A stretch of DNA of 64,000 nucleotides from Artemia franciscana (GCF_032884065.1 NC_088882.1:37368519-37432518), one strand, 5' to 3'; shown: positions 22,906-34,831, numbered from the stretch's first letter. Numbers and translations are program-made. Notes: generated by a model from the sequence alone, not told the origin.

Positions 22906-23050
22906 TACTTATGTAAGGGTTAGACTACTTTTTCCTGAAGGAAAAGGCACAATTCTGGATAATGCTTACAGAAATTCTAAGTAGCCTATTCACACATATC
23001 ATTCCTAAAAGTACACCAGTTCATCTAATCCTTACAGCTTCCCTTCTGTG

Positions 23051-23187
23051 CATGCAGGGGCATCTCCTGGGGTGGGGGTCAGTTGCTCCTCTATAATGTT
23101 GAGGAAAAATTGTATATCCCATGCCCCTTAATTATCTAGAAATGGACCCCTCTTGCCCCTTAAAAAAGTGCTTGAGATCCACCCCTG
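23051..23187. mobile_element. possible short hAT-like MITE
   Basis: The termini CATGCAGGGG at the left and CAGGGGTGGATCTC at the right (reverse complement) are flanked by cttctgtg (23043-23050) and cttatgtg (23188-23195), a 7/8 match that could be a decayed 8-bp duplication. Only 137 bp and GC-richer than its surroundings. The weak TIR leaves this tentative. Confidence 0.4.
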
Positions 23188-23195
23188 CTTATGTG

Positions 23196-24344
23196 CAAAT
23201 AAAACCTGAAGCTTATCCCATACTTAGATATGTATACTCTATGAATCTTCAAAAGCACAACTATTGGTGAAGTTTAAGAATAGCATTGGCTATTGGCTCT
23301 ACAGAAAAAGACCTAAGCCTACTATAAAAAAAGTGTTTATTCTGAGTGATAACTATGCCCCTTGCTATTACTTGCCTTGTTTGGCTTTTTATGCTCAGTC
23401 CTCTCTTTTTATGTAGGCATAGACTATAGGCTACATTACAAACATAAAACAAAATTTTGTCATTAGATAGTGTAAGTCTAGGCATGGTCCAGTACATAAG
23501 GAAACATGTTAAAAAAAAACAATTCTTACTACATAATATGGAGATTAATCCTGGTTTACATATTTTGGAGAGGGAGAACCCTTATCTTCACTTTTTTCAC
23601 TGTTATACAGATCAAATAACAAAATTCTGAAAAATAAACATGAATATGACTGCATTTCTGTTTGCAAGTAACCTATTTTCCTAGTTAAACACCATTAGTG
23701 CCACCTACCAAAAAATTATAATGGACCATTAGCCTACTGAAAATTTAGATTAAGCTAGGATAGATGAGGGTAAATACAGCAATGATTTGACACTACACTT
23801 TTGGAACCACTGTCAAAATTTTCTTTAAAAACAGGATAACTCTGCTTAGTCATGACTTTGAACACCATCTCTTAAAGCTATTGTCATATTTTGATACTTG
23901 CAAACATGAACACTGTATCCAGTACACCTAGATAAGAAAAAAATGGGCTACCAACAGTTTTTCTAGCTCTGTAATGTTCAAACTTTCATTACTTGGTTAT
24001 TTTTATTTTTTTGCAAAAAAAGTTGGAATCAGCACCAATGCATAAAGATATATCTAATCTTCTCTCATGTGTAGCTGTGTTGGCTTTTTCTTGATAATAT
24101 TAAATTAAATTGGCAGCTATTGTTATATTGATGAAACTATGCTCCAAGTGTTGAAAACTTGTGTCTGATGTATTAGAATACCATACCAACTAAAAATGTT
24201 CCTTCAGCAATATTCAAATGTATATGTTGGTTTCTATTATGAGATTAATTTCTTTTGAGAATATCTTATAGCAAGAAACCTTTTTAAAATTTTTGACAGA
24301 CAGCAACAGGCCCTGTCAAAATATAGGTGACTTTACCTTACTTT
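23196..24344. other. intergenic, no gene seen
   Basis: AT-rich without coding signal. It holds the inverted counterpart (near 23800-23830) of the 'gacagtggttccaaa' block at 5160. Confidence 0.4.
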
Positions 24345-24950
24345 AATTACCTTAATCCATCTGAGAGCTTTAAGGTCTTCCAGACCTGTAGTGCTCTTGA
24401 GTTGATGACTGACAGTCAAACCTCCACTGCTTCTTCTCCCACTCTTTGTCAAGTTGGTTTTTGAAGGATGGGATGGAGAGAGCACTGACAGTTGAATGTA
24501 TCAGTTTATTCCAATGGTATATGCTCTTCTTGAAAAGAATGTTTGGTGAGTTTTAGATTGGGAGCTTGACTTTGGTAGCTTCTTGGAGTGTCCTCATGTG
24601 ATGTGCTGACTGGTACTGTGTTGCTGACTTTTCATTCTGTAGCTTGTAAGTAAGCTTCATATTGCCGCACAAGCGTTGGTAAACCAGAGTGGGTAGTGTG
24701 AGGTACTTGAGGCAGTCCTCATGTGAGGTTGATGCTAGACTTCTTATGCATTTTGTTGCTCATCTCTGTACGTTTTCAATGAGCCTCAATTCTTGTTGAT
24801 AAGAAGGACAAGAAAGACACATGCCAAAATTGAGATGAGGTCTGACAAGAGCCTTGTATAATTTTATAAATATGTAAATATTTGACTTGGTCAAAATTTC
24901 ACTGAACCTGTATAACAGATGAGAAAAATTGGTGTTGAAGTTCAAGCATC
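24345..24950 (-). mobile_element. LINE 3' fragment, minus strand
   Basis: Minus-strand reading gives IKLYKALVRPHLNFGMCL, QQELRLIENVQRRATK, then after a frameshift LPTLVYQRLCGNMKLTYK, VKLPI and FKKSIYHWNKLI, ending SIPSFKNQLDKEW. These are the C-terminal blocks of CR1/jockey-type reverse-transcriptase proteins. The same class, as a different copy, lies at 63405-64000. Broken by stops; 5' truncated. Confidence 0.8.
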
Positions 24951-25069
24951 CTCTAAAAAAATATATTTGTTGAATTCATGGGTACTTTCTCAACAATGAG
25001 AGATTTTGATGATTATTATTTGTAATAACATCTCACATTAATTTTTTTTTCATTGTAGTTTTACTGATT

Positions 25070-25870
25070 TGATACTAGGTACTAGATTTCCATCATCTTA
25101 GGAACTGCTGCTTGGCATCATACTATGTTCATATTTTTAAGCATAAATTTGAAGTACACCCTCTCTTAGTGAATTTTATTTATGTTTTCTTTCGAATATA
25201 TCCCAAGCTATAAAATACAAAATGTTCTCTCTGTACCCATCCCTAATTACTGTGGAATTCCCAAAGGAACCTTGTTAGGAATACTATTATATGTGGTATT
25301 GATTAATGAAAGTAGTAAGGTTCCCTCAAAGGTATTGATAATGTAGATGACCTGCTGATCATTGAAGTATGTTATAGAACTATCAAAAATGACCCCATCA
25401 AATTCTACCCATTTTTAGGACAGAGCTAAGAATTTAAATGTGAAAGTAATTTTCACTAATGCCAATATAATGACCATAAACTTCTTAAAATTCTTGGAAT
25501 CTACTTCCTATTTTTTAAACCCTATCCCACCCAAAATACTAATGGAATATATTAAATTCATCCAAAACTTCTAATAATCTTAAGTGGGACATGCATATTT
25601 CAAGAACTCTAGACTTTTCAGACAAAGGATAGTCAAAACTAATTTTTTTGAAAGTGGATTAAAATGGTGGGTTAATGTTGAAATGGCCAAATGTTGACAG
25701 TGCTTTTACTCTGAACAAAAAAGAACTCTTTGCTGGATGATTAAAGCTAATAGGAAGTAGCTATTCCAGATACTGTTTATAGAGAAACTTATATCACATA
25801 TTATATTATTGAGACCGAGGCCACACAGTTACACTCCTTATTATTATGTAGTTTTATCCCTATACTTGAG
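25070..25870 (+). mobile_element. highly degenerate LINE RT fragment, plus strand
   Basis: The plus strand shows C-G-I-P-K-G-T-L-L-G (about 25250-25280, motif B), then x-V-D-D-L-L-I-I-E (about 25340-25370, motif C with the aromatic residue lost). Next come SKMTPSNSTHF, KNLNVKVIFTNANIM, FLKFLESTSYF and a C-terminal EQKRTLCWMIKANRK block. Many stops and shifts. The order of motifs identifies a non-LTR reverse transcriptase; the copy is old. Confidence 0.65.
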
Positions 25871-26517
25871 GTAGTTTTTTCAGTTTTTTGCTTCCACTAT
25901 CTGAATAGTGTTTTATACATTTTCACATTTAAAAAAAGTTGAAGAGAGACAAGGAAATAAAGTAAAAAGAATAGGCATGTCAAATTCGCCTGGATCTACC
26001 CACAAGTATTCCCCAAGTATATCAACACATTTTGAATTGGGTTCTGACTTACATAAAAAACAGGTAACTTTTTTGTTCTGTCAAATTTATAGGTGAAAAT
26101 GCTTCAATTTCAAAAAATTGAAATTTTGTACCCTTCTCTGATAAAGCTTCAAACTTTTAATCACACAGATAGATTTGTAGATATTTTTCTTACATACTGA
26201 AACCCTTTTCAAACAAAAAGTCTTTAAGTTAAGCCTTTTATTTAGGAAAAGTGTTTTTTTTACAAAAACTGGCAAATCATTGGCACCTTTACCCTAGTTG
26301 GATTAGATTGTTAATGTGATATGTAAATAACAATTTCAAGAAGCATGAGAGTTTTTGAGACATTTAGTGGGACAGGACTGGGGATGAATTTTCAAAATGC
26401 AAACAAAGCCAAAAAAATGAGCATGAGATTAGTAATCTAAAATGTCTCTCTGTTTGTTCTAGCAGATCTTCATTAGGAAAAATGCTATTCTTAATCTTTT
26501 CCAAACTCCTTTTTTCT

Positions 26518-27130
26518 TAATTCAATTCAATTTACTTATAACCCATCTTTTACAAAAAGAGGGCAAAATGCCCTTAAGATGGAGTAATAAGAGAAATAAA
26601 AAAAGAAAAAAAGCTATAAATAAATACAAATCAATAACAACAGACTATGAAAAAATAATACTGACCAAGGATGGTATGCTATCGATATAGAAGAACAGAA
26701 ATAATGTAGCCTTCTCAATAACATATATAGGCAAAACTAGACATAATTTATTCATTAAGTAACTATTTATAATCCAAGAAGGGTAAATGAGAAGCAATTG
26801 AGCATAACAAAATATACTCTACAAACAGATTGTTTCTGAGGCTCATTAAAAAACTGCCAAACCTGACAAAAAGAAAGGATATGAGTTACAACTAGCCTAT
26901 TAAAAATGTTGAAAGATTTGATTTATCTATGTGTTTAATATTAGATACAATTGAAACATATAATTCTCAAGGGATAATCTAAGCAGAGTATGCAGCACTA
27001 TGGGACATAATGAAACGTCTGCAAACTCTATCTTATGGATAATGCTGTAAAATTACCATAAAATAAAAGGTTGGTAAAAATCAGTATAATATGGTAATTT
27101 TGAACTGTGTCAAATCTTTTTTTTGTCAAA
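26518..27130 (-). mobile_element. LINE 3' end with AATTG-type tail
   Basis: The boundary 'attcaattcaatttacttataacccat' matches, in the same orientation, the 3' end of the LINE at 1484 (shared 'aatttatttataacccat' block plus the pentamer tail). The following ~600 bp on the minus-strand upstream side contain no readable RT, so this is mainly a 3' untranslated remnant. The inner boundary is uncertain. Confidence 0.55.
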
Positions 27131-27284
27131 TCCTAGATCAGATTGAGGTAAATACCAAAGTTCTAGTAATCAAGGACCACTTAAACATCAACAAAAAAAA
27201 AACAAAACAAAAAACTAGAGATCATGGAACGGTGAATCAACTATGGATGGTGTAACATGAAACTGAACCTAATACAGTTTTCAA

Positions 27285-28925
27285 ACGAACAGAAATTATT
27301 CCGTATATAAAAAGGGTCGACCCCTCCTCAACGCCTGGCTCTTTGCGCTAGAGTTTGACTCTTTCTCACAACTCCACTTTTTAAAACAATAAAAAACTTT
27401 AGCGTAAAGAGCGAGGCGTTGAGGAGGGATTAACCCTTTTTATATACGGAAAAATTTCTGTTCGTTTTAAGTTTTAATGTCGCTCCTTACTTGCAGTTAA
27501 AAAAAAACTTTTTTTAAATTTAGTTTCTGAAAGTTTTTTAATTAATGCATGTTTTGATTTTGGCTCTCCAAAATCAAATTTATTTTAACAAATAATTAAA
27601 ATGAAATTTATAAATTAATTTTTTTGAATAAATGGCTTTCTCATAGTTTTATTGGAAGATTTCAAGAAAAAAGGAGCGAGGTAGGAGGCCAGAGTTGCCC
27701 TCCAATTTTTTGATTACTTAAAAAGGCAACTAGAACTTCTAATTTTTTACGAACGTTTTCATTAGTAAAAAAAATTTACGGAACTTACTCAACGAACTTC
27801 TATATTCGTACATTTTTATTGCATATATGAGGGGGTTCACCCCCTCGTCAATACCTCGCTCTTTACACTAAAGCTTAAACTTTGTACCAATTCCTTAAGA
27901 ATGACCCATGAATCACAAAGGCCGTAGAATAAATAGTTGAAATTATTAACAATACTTTAGCGTGAAGAGCGAGGTATTACGAGGAAGTCAACCCCTCATA
28001 TGCGTAATAATTTCTTCTAGTTTTAAGTTTTAATGGTGCTCCTTACTTTCAGTTGAAGAAACTATTCATATTTATTTTTTCATTGTTTTTTTTTAAATAA
28101 TGCTAGAAAATCCTGCGCCCCCTTCATTGAAATTATCTTGCCCCATGACAAGTTCCTCCATGGAAAGATCCTCCCATGTAGGCCCCCCTCAACTTCTCCC
28201 CCCACCAAACCAAAACAATCCCCCTGAAAACGTTGGTACACTTCCCAATAACCATTACTATATGTAAACACAGGTCAAAGTTTTTAACTTGCAGCCCCTC
28301 CCACGGTGACTTTGGGGGAGTAAGTCCTCCCCAAAGATTTAGTTATAAGGTTTTTCAATTATGGTGAATAAAATGGCCATCTCAGAATTTTTATCCGGAG
28401 ACCTTAAGGAAAAAATGAGCGTTGGAGGGGGCCTAGGTGCCCTCGAATTTATTTAGTCACTTAAAAACGGCACTAGAACTTCCAATTTCCGTTAGTATGA
28501 GCCCTTACATGACATTCTAGAACCGCTGGGTCGATACGATCACCACTAAAAAAAAAAAACCATGATTTATTTTCTGGCAAAAAAAAAATCAAAATTCCAC
28601 ATTTTTGTAAGTAGGAACTTGAAACTTAGTGTCCTCTGATACGCTGAATTTGACGGTGAGATTTTCGATAAGATTCTATGACTTTTAGGGGATGTCTCCC
28701 CCTATTTTATAAAATAAGGCAAAGTTTATCAGGCTCTTAACTTTTGATAGGTACGACTAAACTTGATGAAACTTATATATTTAAAATCTCCATAAAAATT
28801 CAATTCTTTTGATGTAATCAAAAGATTCTTGGTATAAAAATTCCATTTTTAGGGTTTCGGTTACTATTGAGCCGGGTCGCTCCTTAGTACAGTTTGTTAC
28901 CACGAACTGTTTGAAAGGTCATACA
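27285..28925. repeat. element X, copy 1 (hairpin-bearing repeat)
   Basis: About 1640 bp, repeated at 41345-42966 in the same orientation. It contains two long internal hairpins: 27287-27465 ('cgtatata..aaggg', 'cctcaacgcc', with their complements) and 27825-28012 (arms around 'acctcgctcttta'). Its right end carries the palindrome ACAGTTCGTGG..CGAACTGT type (28895-28917) next to 'gggtcgctcctta'. The inner side of the first hairpin has 'gtcgctccttac', so near-terminal 'gtaaggagcgac' motifs face each other. No ORF with a known domain is present. A deleted copy at 55591-56034 shows it is mobile or was mobilised. Confidence 0.8.
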
Positions 28926-28954
28926 GCTCAAATGTTTTATTATTATTCTTTCTT

Positions 28955-30690
28955 TTTTTCAGAGGCACTTCATATGGAAGGGGTGTTCCAATAAGCTACG
29001 GGAGGAGCTCACTCAATTAGAAATAAGAAGTTCTAGGGCCCTTTTTAAGAGTCAAAATTGATCAGAGGGTAACTAGCCCCCCCCCCCCCTTTTTTCCCCT
29101 TAATGCATCCGATGAAATTTTGAGATAGCCATTTTGTTAAAATAGCTCAAAGCTTACATAACAAAACCCCAGGGTTGACCCAACCCCTCAGGGCCCGAGG
29201 GCAGGCGTTGTAAGTTATGCCTTGGGGGCATATAAGGTTCTTATAGAAGGGATGCTCGGTTCTTATAGAAGGGATGCTCTCACAGGGCTCATTCAATTGG
29301 AAATTGAAAGTTTTGATTCCCTTTTCAAGGATCAATGGAGATCAAAAGACAGCTAGACCCCACCCCCATGCCCATTTCCCTAAGCCCATCCAGATTTTTT
29401 TAAGATAGCCATTTCGCTGAAAATAGTTCAAACATCAAAGAAAAAACAAACTCCGGGGTCAACACGAATCCCCACAGCCCGGGGGCAAATGTTTCAATAT
29501 ATACTCAGGGGGCAATATAAGGTTTTTATGTAAGGGGGGTCGTACAAACTTCAGAGGGGGGCTAATTTGATTTGAAATCTAAAATTCTAGTTACCATTAT
29601 ATGAATAAAAAAGAATCTGAGGACATCTAACCCCCCCCCCCCCGCCACATACACACACTATTTTCCCCAAATGCATCTGATCAAAATTTTTAGATTGCCA
29701 GTTTGTTTGAAATAGTTCAACGATTAGATTTAAAAAAAAGCTTCAGGGTTAACATAGCCCTCACGCCTAAAGCCCTGTGGAAGGGTTGTAACTTCAGCCT
29801 GGGGGACATATAAGTTTTTTTTATGAAATAAGTGGTCGTATAAACTTCCGGAGGGGACTCAAATGACTAGAAATTGGAAGTTATAATTTCCTTTCTAAGA
29901 GTCAAAAGTGATCTGATAGCAGCTAAGCCCTCTTTTCCCCAAATATGGAAAGATACATTTTTTTTATACATTCATTTTGTTAAAAATAGACCGAATATCA
30001 TATTAAAAAACCCAGGGATAATACAGAACCTGGGGGCAATGTTGTAAATTATGCCCCGGGGCATAGGTTTATATGGGGGCTCATTCGATTGTATATTGGA
30101 ATTTATAGTGCACTTTTTACGAAAAGATACTCAAGAGGAGTGTCTTTTCTCCTCGCGTGGAGTTCACTAAAGAAGGTTAGATTTTGTTGTTGTTTTTTCT
30201 TTGTTTTTTTTTCTCTTTCTTATTTTTTTTAGCGCTGAGGACGATCTTGGCGGAGGTCCTTGTCGAATTATTTGCTTGATTTTCATTTTCATATTTTGCT
30301 AATGACTGACAAAATCCCCGTTTTTCACCTATTTGATTTTTTTTTCTTTTATATTTCCTTTCTTGTTTTCATACGTAAAGTTGTAGTTTCCTTTATAAGG
30401 GTGAAAATTAATATGATGGCAACTAGCCCCCCCCCCAACTGTCTTTTCTCCAAATGCGTCTGATCAAATTTTCTAGATTTCAATCTTGTCCAAAATAGAC
30501 CGAAGATCATATAATAAAGATTCAACACCCCAAAGACCGGGAGCAAGCGTTGTAAATTAAGCCTCAGGGGGAACATAAGGTTTTTTTGGAAGAAATGATC
30601 GTATAACCTTCGAAGGGGGGCTCATTGTATCGGAAATTGAAAGTTCTAGTTCCATTTTTAAGAGTCAAAAGAGACCAAAGGGCAATTAGT
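28955..30690. repeat. R1 tandem repeat array, third block
   Basis: Starts immediately beyond element X with 'agaggcacttcatatgg', the same block seen at 2598, and continues for about six units with 'ttatgcc' landmarks near 29213, 30046 and 30556. C-runs of up to 14 are present. A non-R1 insertion of about 130 bp ('ctcctcgcgtggag' to 'catacgtaaag') lies near 30150-30385. No genes are seen. Confidence 0.8.
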
Positions 30691-30728
30691 CCTGCTGTTC
30701 TAAATTAACTAACCCTGAGCTAACTAAA

Positions 30729-31019
30729 GTGTATAGATTTACCCTTCCCGCGAAAACTACGCAGCCTGAAATGACTGCCCCGGTACTTGTCCAGTTCCCC
30801 TTCAAAGATGTGGATAGAAACGTATTTGCTGCCAAGAACAAACTGGCCAAATCTGGTACATTTGTGTCAGAAAGTTTAACGAAGAAGTGACGAGAAATAC
30901 TGCAACTGGCTCGTGATAGGTTAGGTAACCAAAACGTATGGTCCGATCACAGCCGTACTTTCGCTCGATCCGGAACTGACACTCAGTCACGCAGACTAAG
31001 AAGTCGTGACGTGATGTAA
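30729..31019 (+). pseudogene. LINE ORF1-like fragment
   Basis: A continuous plus-strand frame reads VYRFTLPAK, APVLVQFPFKDVDRNVFAAK, KLAKSGTFVSESLTKK, one in-frame TGA, then REILQLARDRLGNQNVWSDH and ends RRLRSRDVM before TAA. The 'ESLTKKxRxILQLA...GNQNVWSD' pattern looks like the C-terminal half of an ORF1 protein of jockey/CR1-like LINEs. The TGA most simply arises from CGA. The 5' end is lost in the R1 array. Confidence 0.55.
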
Positions 31020-31121
31020 TCTGAATGTTGGTTTATTGTCGTTATAGTAGTTACAAATCTGTCCTTTTTTTGTTGTTTTGACTATGTTTTCTGTCTCTGT
31101 GTACTTTTGTATTGTATGCCG

Positions 31122-31124
<3 letters not shown>

Positions 31125-31214
<90 letters not shown>

Positions 31215-31243
31215 ATGATATGTGTGTGTGTGCGCTGTATGAT
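31125..31243. repeat. (TA)n-(TG)n compound microsatellite
   Basis: An uninterrupted TA run of about 65 bases (31127-31191) passes into (GT)n and a second short GT run ending at about 31231. Predicted ORFs across it encode only IY or VC repeats. Confidence 0.98.
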
Positions 31244-31992
31244 TCCCGAGTTATATTGGAAAATACTATGGAAGCCATTTTTCCAACAGTCAGAGCCATT
31301 CGAATTACGCAGAATCCTTTATAGGCATGTACATACGGCGGGGGCCTTGGGGGTTCTCCTCGTCCCCATTTACAATAATTTCACGATGTTTTCTTTAATT
31401 TAATATATATTCGCCAAATTTTTGCTTTTTTTCTAGAATCTTCCCCACCCCCAGTGCCCAATATCATGTCTCCTCTCAGAAGCAGATTCCTGCAGACACC
31501 TTTGCTTTGACTACTTTTCATTGTCTGTCCAAAAGTCAAATGAAATTCCAAAACAAGTCTTTTTTGTTTAGATTTTTGTAAAACCTAAGAAAGGAGAACT
31601 GCTATTTTCAAAAATCCACAGCGTCAAAATAAGCATTATAGACCTGTAAAGTTTAGTCATACTGTTAATATTATACATTGTGCTATTATAATGTACTGTA
31701 TTCCGTAAAACAACATTTTACGGCAACATTTCTTGCTGCCGTGTGCGTATCTCACCATTTATCTAAGTGGTAAGGCCCTTACCACTTAGGTACAGCTTAT
31801 CTTCAAGCTTTATTAGAACACAATAAAACACGAGGATAAACTTCCTGCAATTCTTAATTGTTCAGACAGAAATATGATACGCTTTTAAAATTTGCTCAAT
31901 TGATAACCCCTAGTAACGCACAAAGTCAAACGAAAACGTCATGTCTATAGAAACAAAAATATGCCAGTGTTCAATTACATTCTGTGCTGGTC

Positions 31993-32862
31993 ATGTCAAT
32001 AGATACCAAACTATATCTTCTTTTAATTGCTACAGCTACGTTTTTTGTTATACTGGCGATTATAGTTAACTTTGCGTTTCTTTACGGACTTGGAAAGGCA
32101 AGGGTTCAGACGACAATCATCAACAATATATTAAGGACTTTTAGCATAATTGGTTGCATACTGATGTCCCTTTACTTCATACAGATTATATGCAGGCTTA
32201 CACTGAAAGAGCCGACGGAAATAGACTGTTACCTGACGCCTATTTTGTCCATTCTTATTCAGCTTATTTCTAACTTTGAGCACGGAGTTTCCATGGTGGC
32301 GCGTTGTCTTATGCTTGGCTTCTCTAGTCGAGTGAAAAATTGGTCAAATAGAAAAATTCTCACAGTTTCACTGACGTTAAGCACTCTTATATCTGCTCAA
32401 TATTCTATCCCATTTTATGACATTAAAGCATTACTTCAATATCAGTACTGCAGCCTAAAACAAGCAGAAAATGCTCCAATTCGCCTAGGTAAGACTAACG
32501 CTGTTGGTCTCTTTTCAACATTGTCTGTTCTTCTGCTGCTTAGTTTTGTTGTGTTGAAACTGGAGAATCATGCCTCCAAGAAGGTTTTACCTCATGCAGG
32601 ACTACGAAGACATAATATAGCAACCGCAAAGGCACAAATCTTTATTACAATTACCTCTATTGTTGTGATACCATTGCCAGCATTGTTTTCAGAGTTCATG
32701 CTCAAATCAATTCCGCTGGAGCTTAGCATTCAAATTGTGCCAATTCTCTTTTTCTACGTCACACTTTTTCTACGTTTCTTCCCACCATTTATGTATATTA
32801 CTTTCAACAAGGAGTTGAGAATTCCATTGCCAAATCAACTAAAAATTTTGGCTGGTAATTGA
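31993..32862 (+). CDS. orphan seven-transmembrane receptor, intronless (289 aa)
   Basis: A single uninterrupted frame from ATG 31993 to TGA 32862; the GTG three codons upstream is not needed. Seven hydrophobic segments are seen at about residues 7-33, 45-68, 80-108, 122-141, 169-190, 213-237 and 246-271. Class-A GPCR features are present but divergent: Cys79 at the top of TM3 and Cys153 in loop 2 could form the usual disulfide, V-A-R-C (102-105) stands where E/D-R-Y is expected, and P-P-F-M-Y (264-268) replaces N-P-x-x-Y, followed by a short amphipathic tail. The N-terminus is very short and there is no signal peptide. It most likely signals at the plasma membrane; the ligand is unknown. An AATAAA lies 93 bases after the stop. 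An insect-type gustatory or odorant receptor is less likely, because the order and motifs fit rhodopsin-like topology better. It could be a retrogene, as no intron is seen. Confidence 0.8.
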   Translation: MSIDTKLYLLLIATATFFVILAIIVNFAFLYGLGKARVQTTIINNILRTFSIIGCILMSLYFIQIICRLTLKEPTEIDCYLTPILSILIQLISNFEHGVSMVARCLMLGFSSRVKNWSNRKILTVSLTLSTLISAQYSIPFYDIKALLQYQYCSLKQAENAPIRLGKTNAVGLFSTLSVLLLLSFVVLKLENHASKKVLPHAGLRRHNIATAKAQIFITITSIVVIPLPALFSEFMLKSIPLELSIQIVPILFFYVTLFLRFFPPFMYITFNKELRIPLPNQLKILAGN

Positions 32863-32954
32863 TTTACCAACTAGCAAATAAGCTGCCATTGTGACCAAAT
32901 TGTTACAAAATGATAACGAAACATTTAATCAATATATGACATTGTTGTGCTCAA

Positions 32955-32960
32955 AATAAA
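32955..32960 (+). promoter_or_regulatory. candidate polyadenylation signal AATAAA
   Basis: AATAAA 93 bases after the receptor stop codon, the first such hexamer downstream of it. Position and orientation fit the receptor transcript; no cDNA evidence. Confidence 0.4.
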
Positions 32961-33100
32961 AGGGCTTAGCTGACATTTTATTTTACAAAAATGATCCGAA
33001 AAGTAGGGACAATTTCTCTGCTGGATCTTTACCCACCACTGACACAAAAATTGGATCCTTACCCACTTGTCGCAGGGTAAGAAAAGTCGTGGTAGTATAA

Positions 33101-33313
33101 GAGGGACTGGTCATAATTGTGACAAAAAGCGTTTCAGAATCTTTAGCTGATTCTCATGAAAGTACTCTAGGCCAATGGCCCCATATTTCGCATCATTTAA
33201 AGGATTTACATTATTCTAAAGAGGGAGGCCGACCAACAAAAACCCTTGAAAGAAGGATAAACACTACAATTGGAAAAAAAATCGAAGAAAGTGATGTCAA
33301 AAGCTATTTGTAG
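33101..33313 (+). CDS. unknown short ORF or exon remnant
   Basis: Open after an in-frame TAA at 33098-33100. It reads EGLVIIVTKSVSESLADSHE, then a His-rich part, then GGRPTKTLERRINTTIGKKI and a hydrophilic end, followed by a stop. The composition (charged, few Ile/Phe runs) is more protein-like than neighbouring frames, but there is no ATG in a good position and no recognised family. It could be a fragment of a transposon protein. Confidence 0.2.
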   Translation, partial: EGLVIIVTKSVSESLADSHESTLGQWPHISHHLKDLHYSKEGGRPTKTLERRINTTIGKKIEESDVKSYL

Positions 33314-34017
33314 GTCAATTTTTCAGATTTCCTTTGGGAAATCTTCCTTATGGATTTTTTTTTCGCACCATACTGAAGGTACCTTAATTCATCTATACTT
33401 TCTACCGTTTCTTATTTAAATGGTCGAACATTGATATGCTCCTCCGTAGAATTCAAAAATCCCTATTCTAAATTTTGTGTGCATGTCCAATTGGTAATTT
33501 TCTCTGTTATGTCCGAGCCAAAACATAGTCACATATGTTTGTAAAAAAAGGAGTTTTACGAATGTACCCACCCGTGCATACCCCTGTTTCTGTTTAGAAT
33601 CATGGAGAGTTAAACAGGTAATGTCCAGGCATTACCCGTTTAGTCATTTGTCACCAATTGACCAAATTGACAGTTTCTTTTTCATATATCATTTTATACA
33701 GTCGTGTTAGGTGATAACTTAGTTCATTTTTTTTGTTGATAAATAGGCCCGTTAGCCTTTTGTCTATTTATTCGATTAAATGAATTTATTTTGAATTAGC
33801 GTCAATAAAGGTATTTGTAGCATTATATTTTCAATAAAACGACAATCATGAATCCTTCTTCGAAGTTTTAGATCTGAGAGAAATTCCTTCTTATTTTTTA
33901 TTTTCTGTTATAGACATAAACATGTTTATTGACACAATTGACATAGCACTAAGAAGCACTAAAACTAAGCTATTCATAAAAATCATATTAATTGTACAAA
34001 CACAAAATACAATTACT

Positions 34018-34239
34018 TTATACTATTAAACAGACCCATGGAAAAGGGATCAAAAGAATGCTGATACCGCGCTGTGCGGCAGTAAACTGATTCAAACTTA
34101 ATCTGTCTTCTGGTGAGTGTGTTCGGGGGTGCATTCGGTGGAAGAATACGCCTGTGTTAATACGTCTAGCTTTTAGGAATAAGATTTTTGCAGCGGTTGT
34201 GGAGTGACTCTGGCACCAGTAATTCAAGGGCTTTTTCAT
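34018..34239 (-). CDS. hypothetical ORF, minus strand, possible LINE C-terminus
   Basis: ATG-to-stop frame of 73 codons containing SHSTTAAKILFLKARRINTG, FFHRMHPRTHSPEDRLSL and FTAAQRGISILL segments. Basic and protein-like; it could be the end of a retrotransposon protein, but no diagnostic motif is visible. A second minus-strand ATG frame (34563-34766, MTKLTSMDFSFGFLAPH...) lies upstream. I cannot show a splice connection between them. Confidence 0.25.
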   Translation of the reverse strand: MKKPLNYWCQSHSTTAAKILFLKARRINTGVFFHRMHPRTHSPEDRLSLNQFTAAQRGISILLIPFPWVCLIV

Positions 34240-34831
34240 AGGAAGTATAGCTTTCTCTTATCATAATTTTGCAAACACGTATTTGATGAGCTGCGGCTGC
34301 ATTTCAGTAATTTTTAAGAAACTGGTATTAAACCAGTAAATTCCGAAAAATTGATATTATTAACCAAATCTTTATTCATTCCAGGAAAAAAAAAATAAAA
34401 CTAGTGTAAAAACAATGGCGAAAACAGCTGCTTACTCAGTTCTGAAAATGTGTCCAAAGAATAGCCAACATATCATGGTTGATGCAACCTAGTAAAGAGC
34501 AAACCACAGCCCATAGTAGCCAAAAGTTTATAAAAGTATTTTGATTGTATTAATAGTCTGTCTTAACTTTGGGAAGAAAAATTAAACTGAACATTAGGAG
34601 CCCTCCACCTTGAAAAATAACGGATATCCCTTTTTAGCATGCGTTGCAGTGATCTGTCTTCATTTTTTCTCTTTTTTTGTCCAGGTTCATTCAGGCGTTT
34701 GCTCAGAGAGGAGGTATGGGGTGCCAAGAAACCAAATGAAAAATCCATTGAAGTTAGTTTAGTCATCCCTAGTTGTCCTTTTCAATCTTTTTTTTTTTAT
34801 TCAGATTAATACCTACTTAATCTTTCTCATT

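Noticed and set aside
25908..26096. Possible exon ending at 'aaacag|gtaact'
   Set aside because: A donor is present and the sequence is hydrophilic, but there is no ATG, no partner exon in phase, and it borders a decayed LINE.
28080..28271. Minus-strand ORF conserved with 42103-42294
   Set aside because: Both lie inside element X copies; similarity is due to the repeat, and indels shift the end of the frame.
31051..31403. ORFs over the TA/TG microsatellite
   Set aside because: Simple-repeat translation on both strands.
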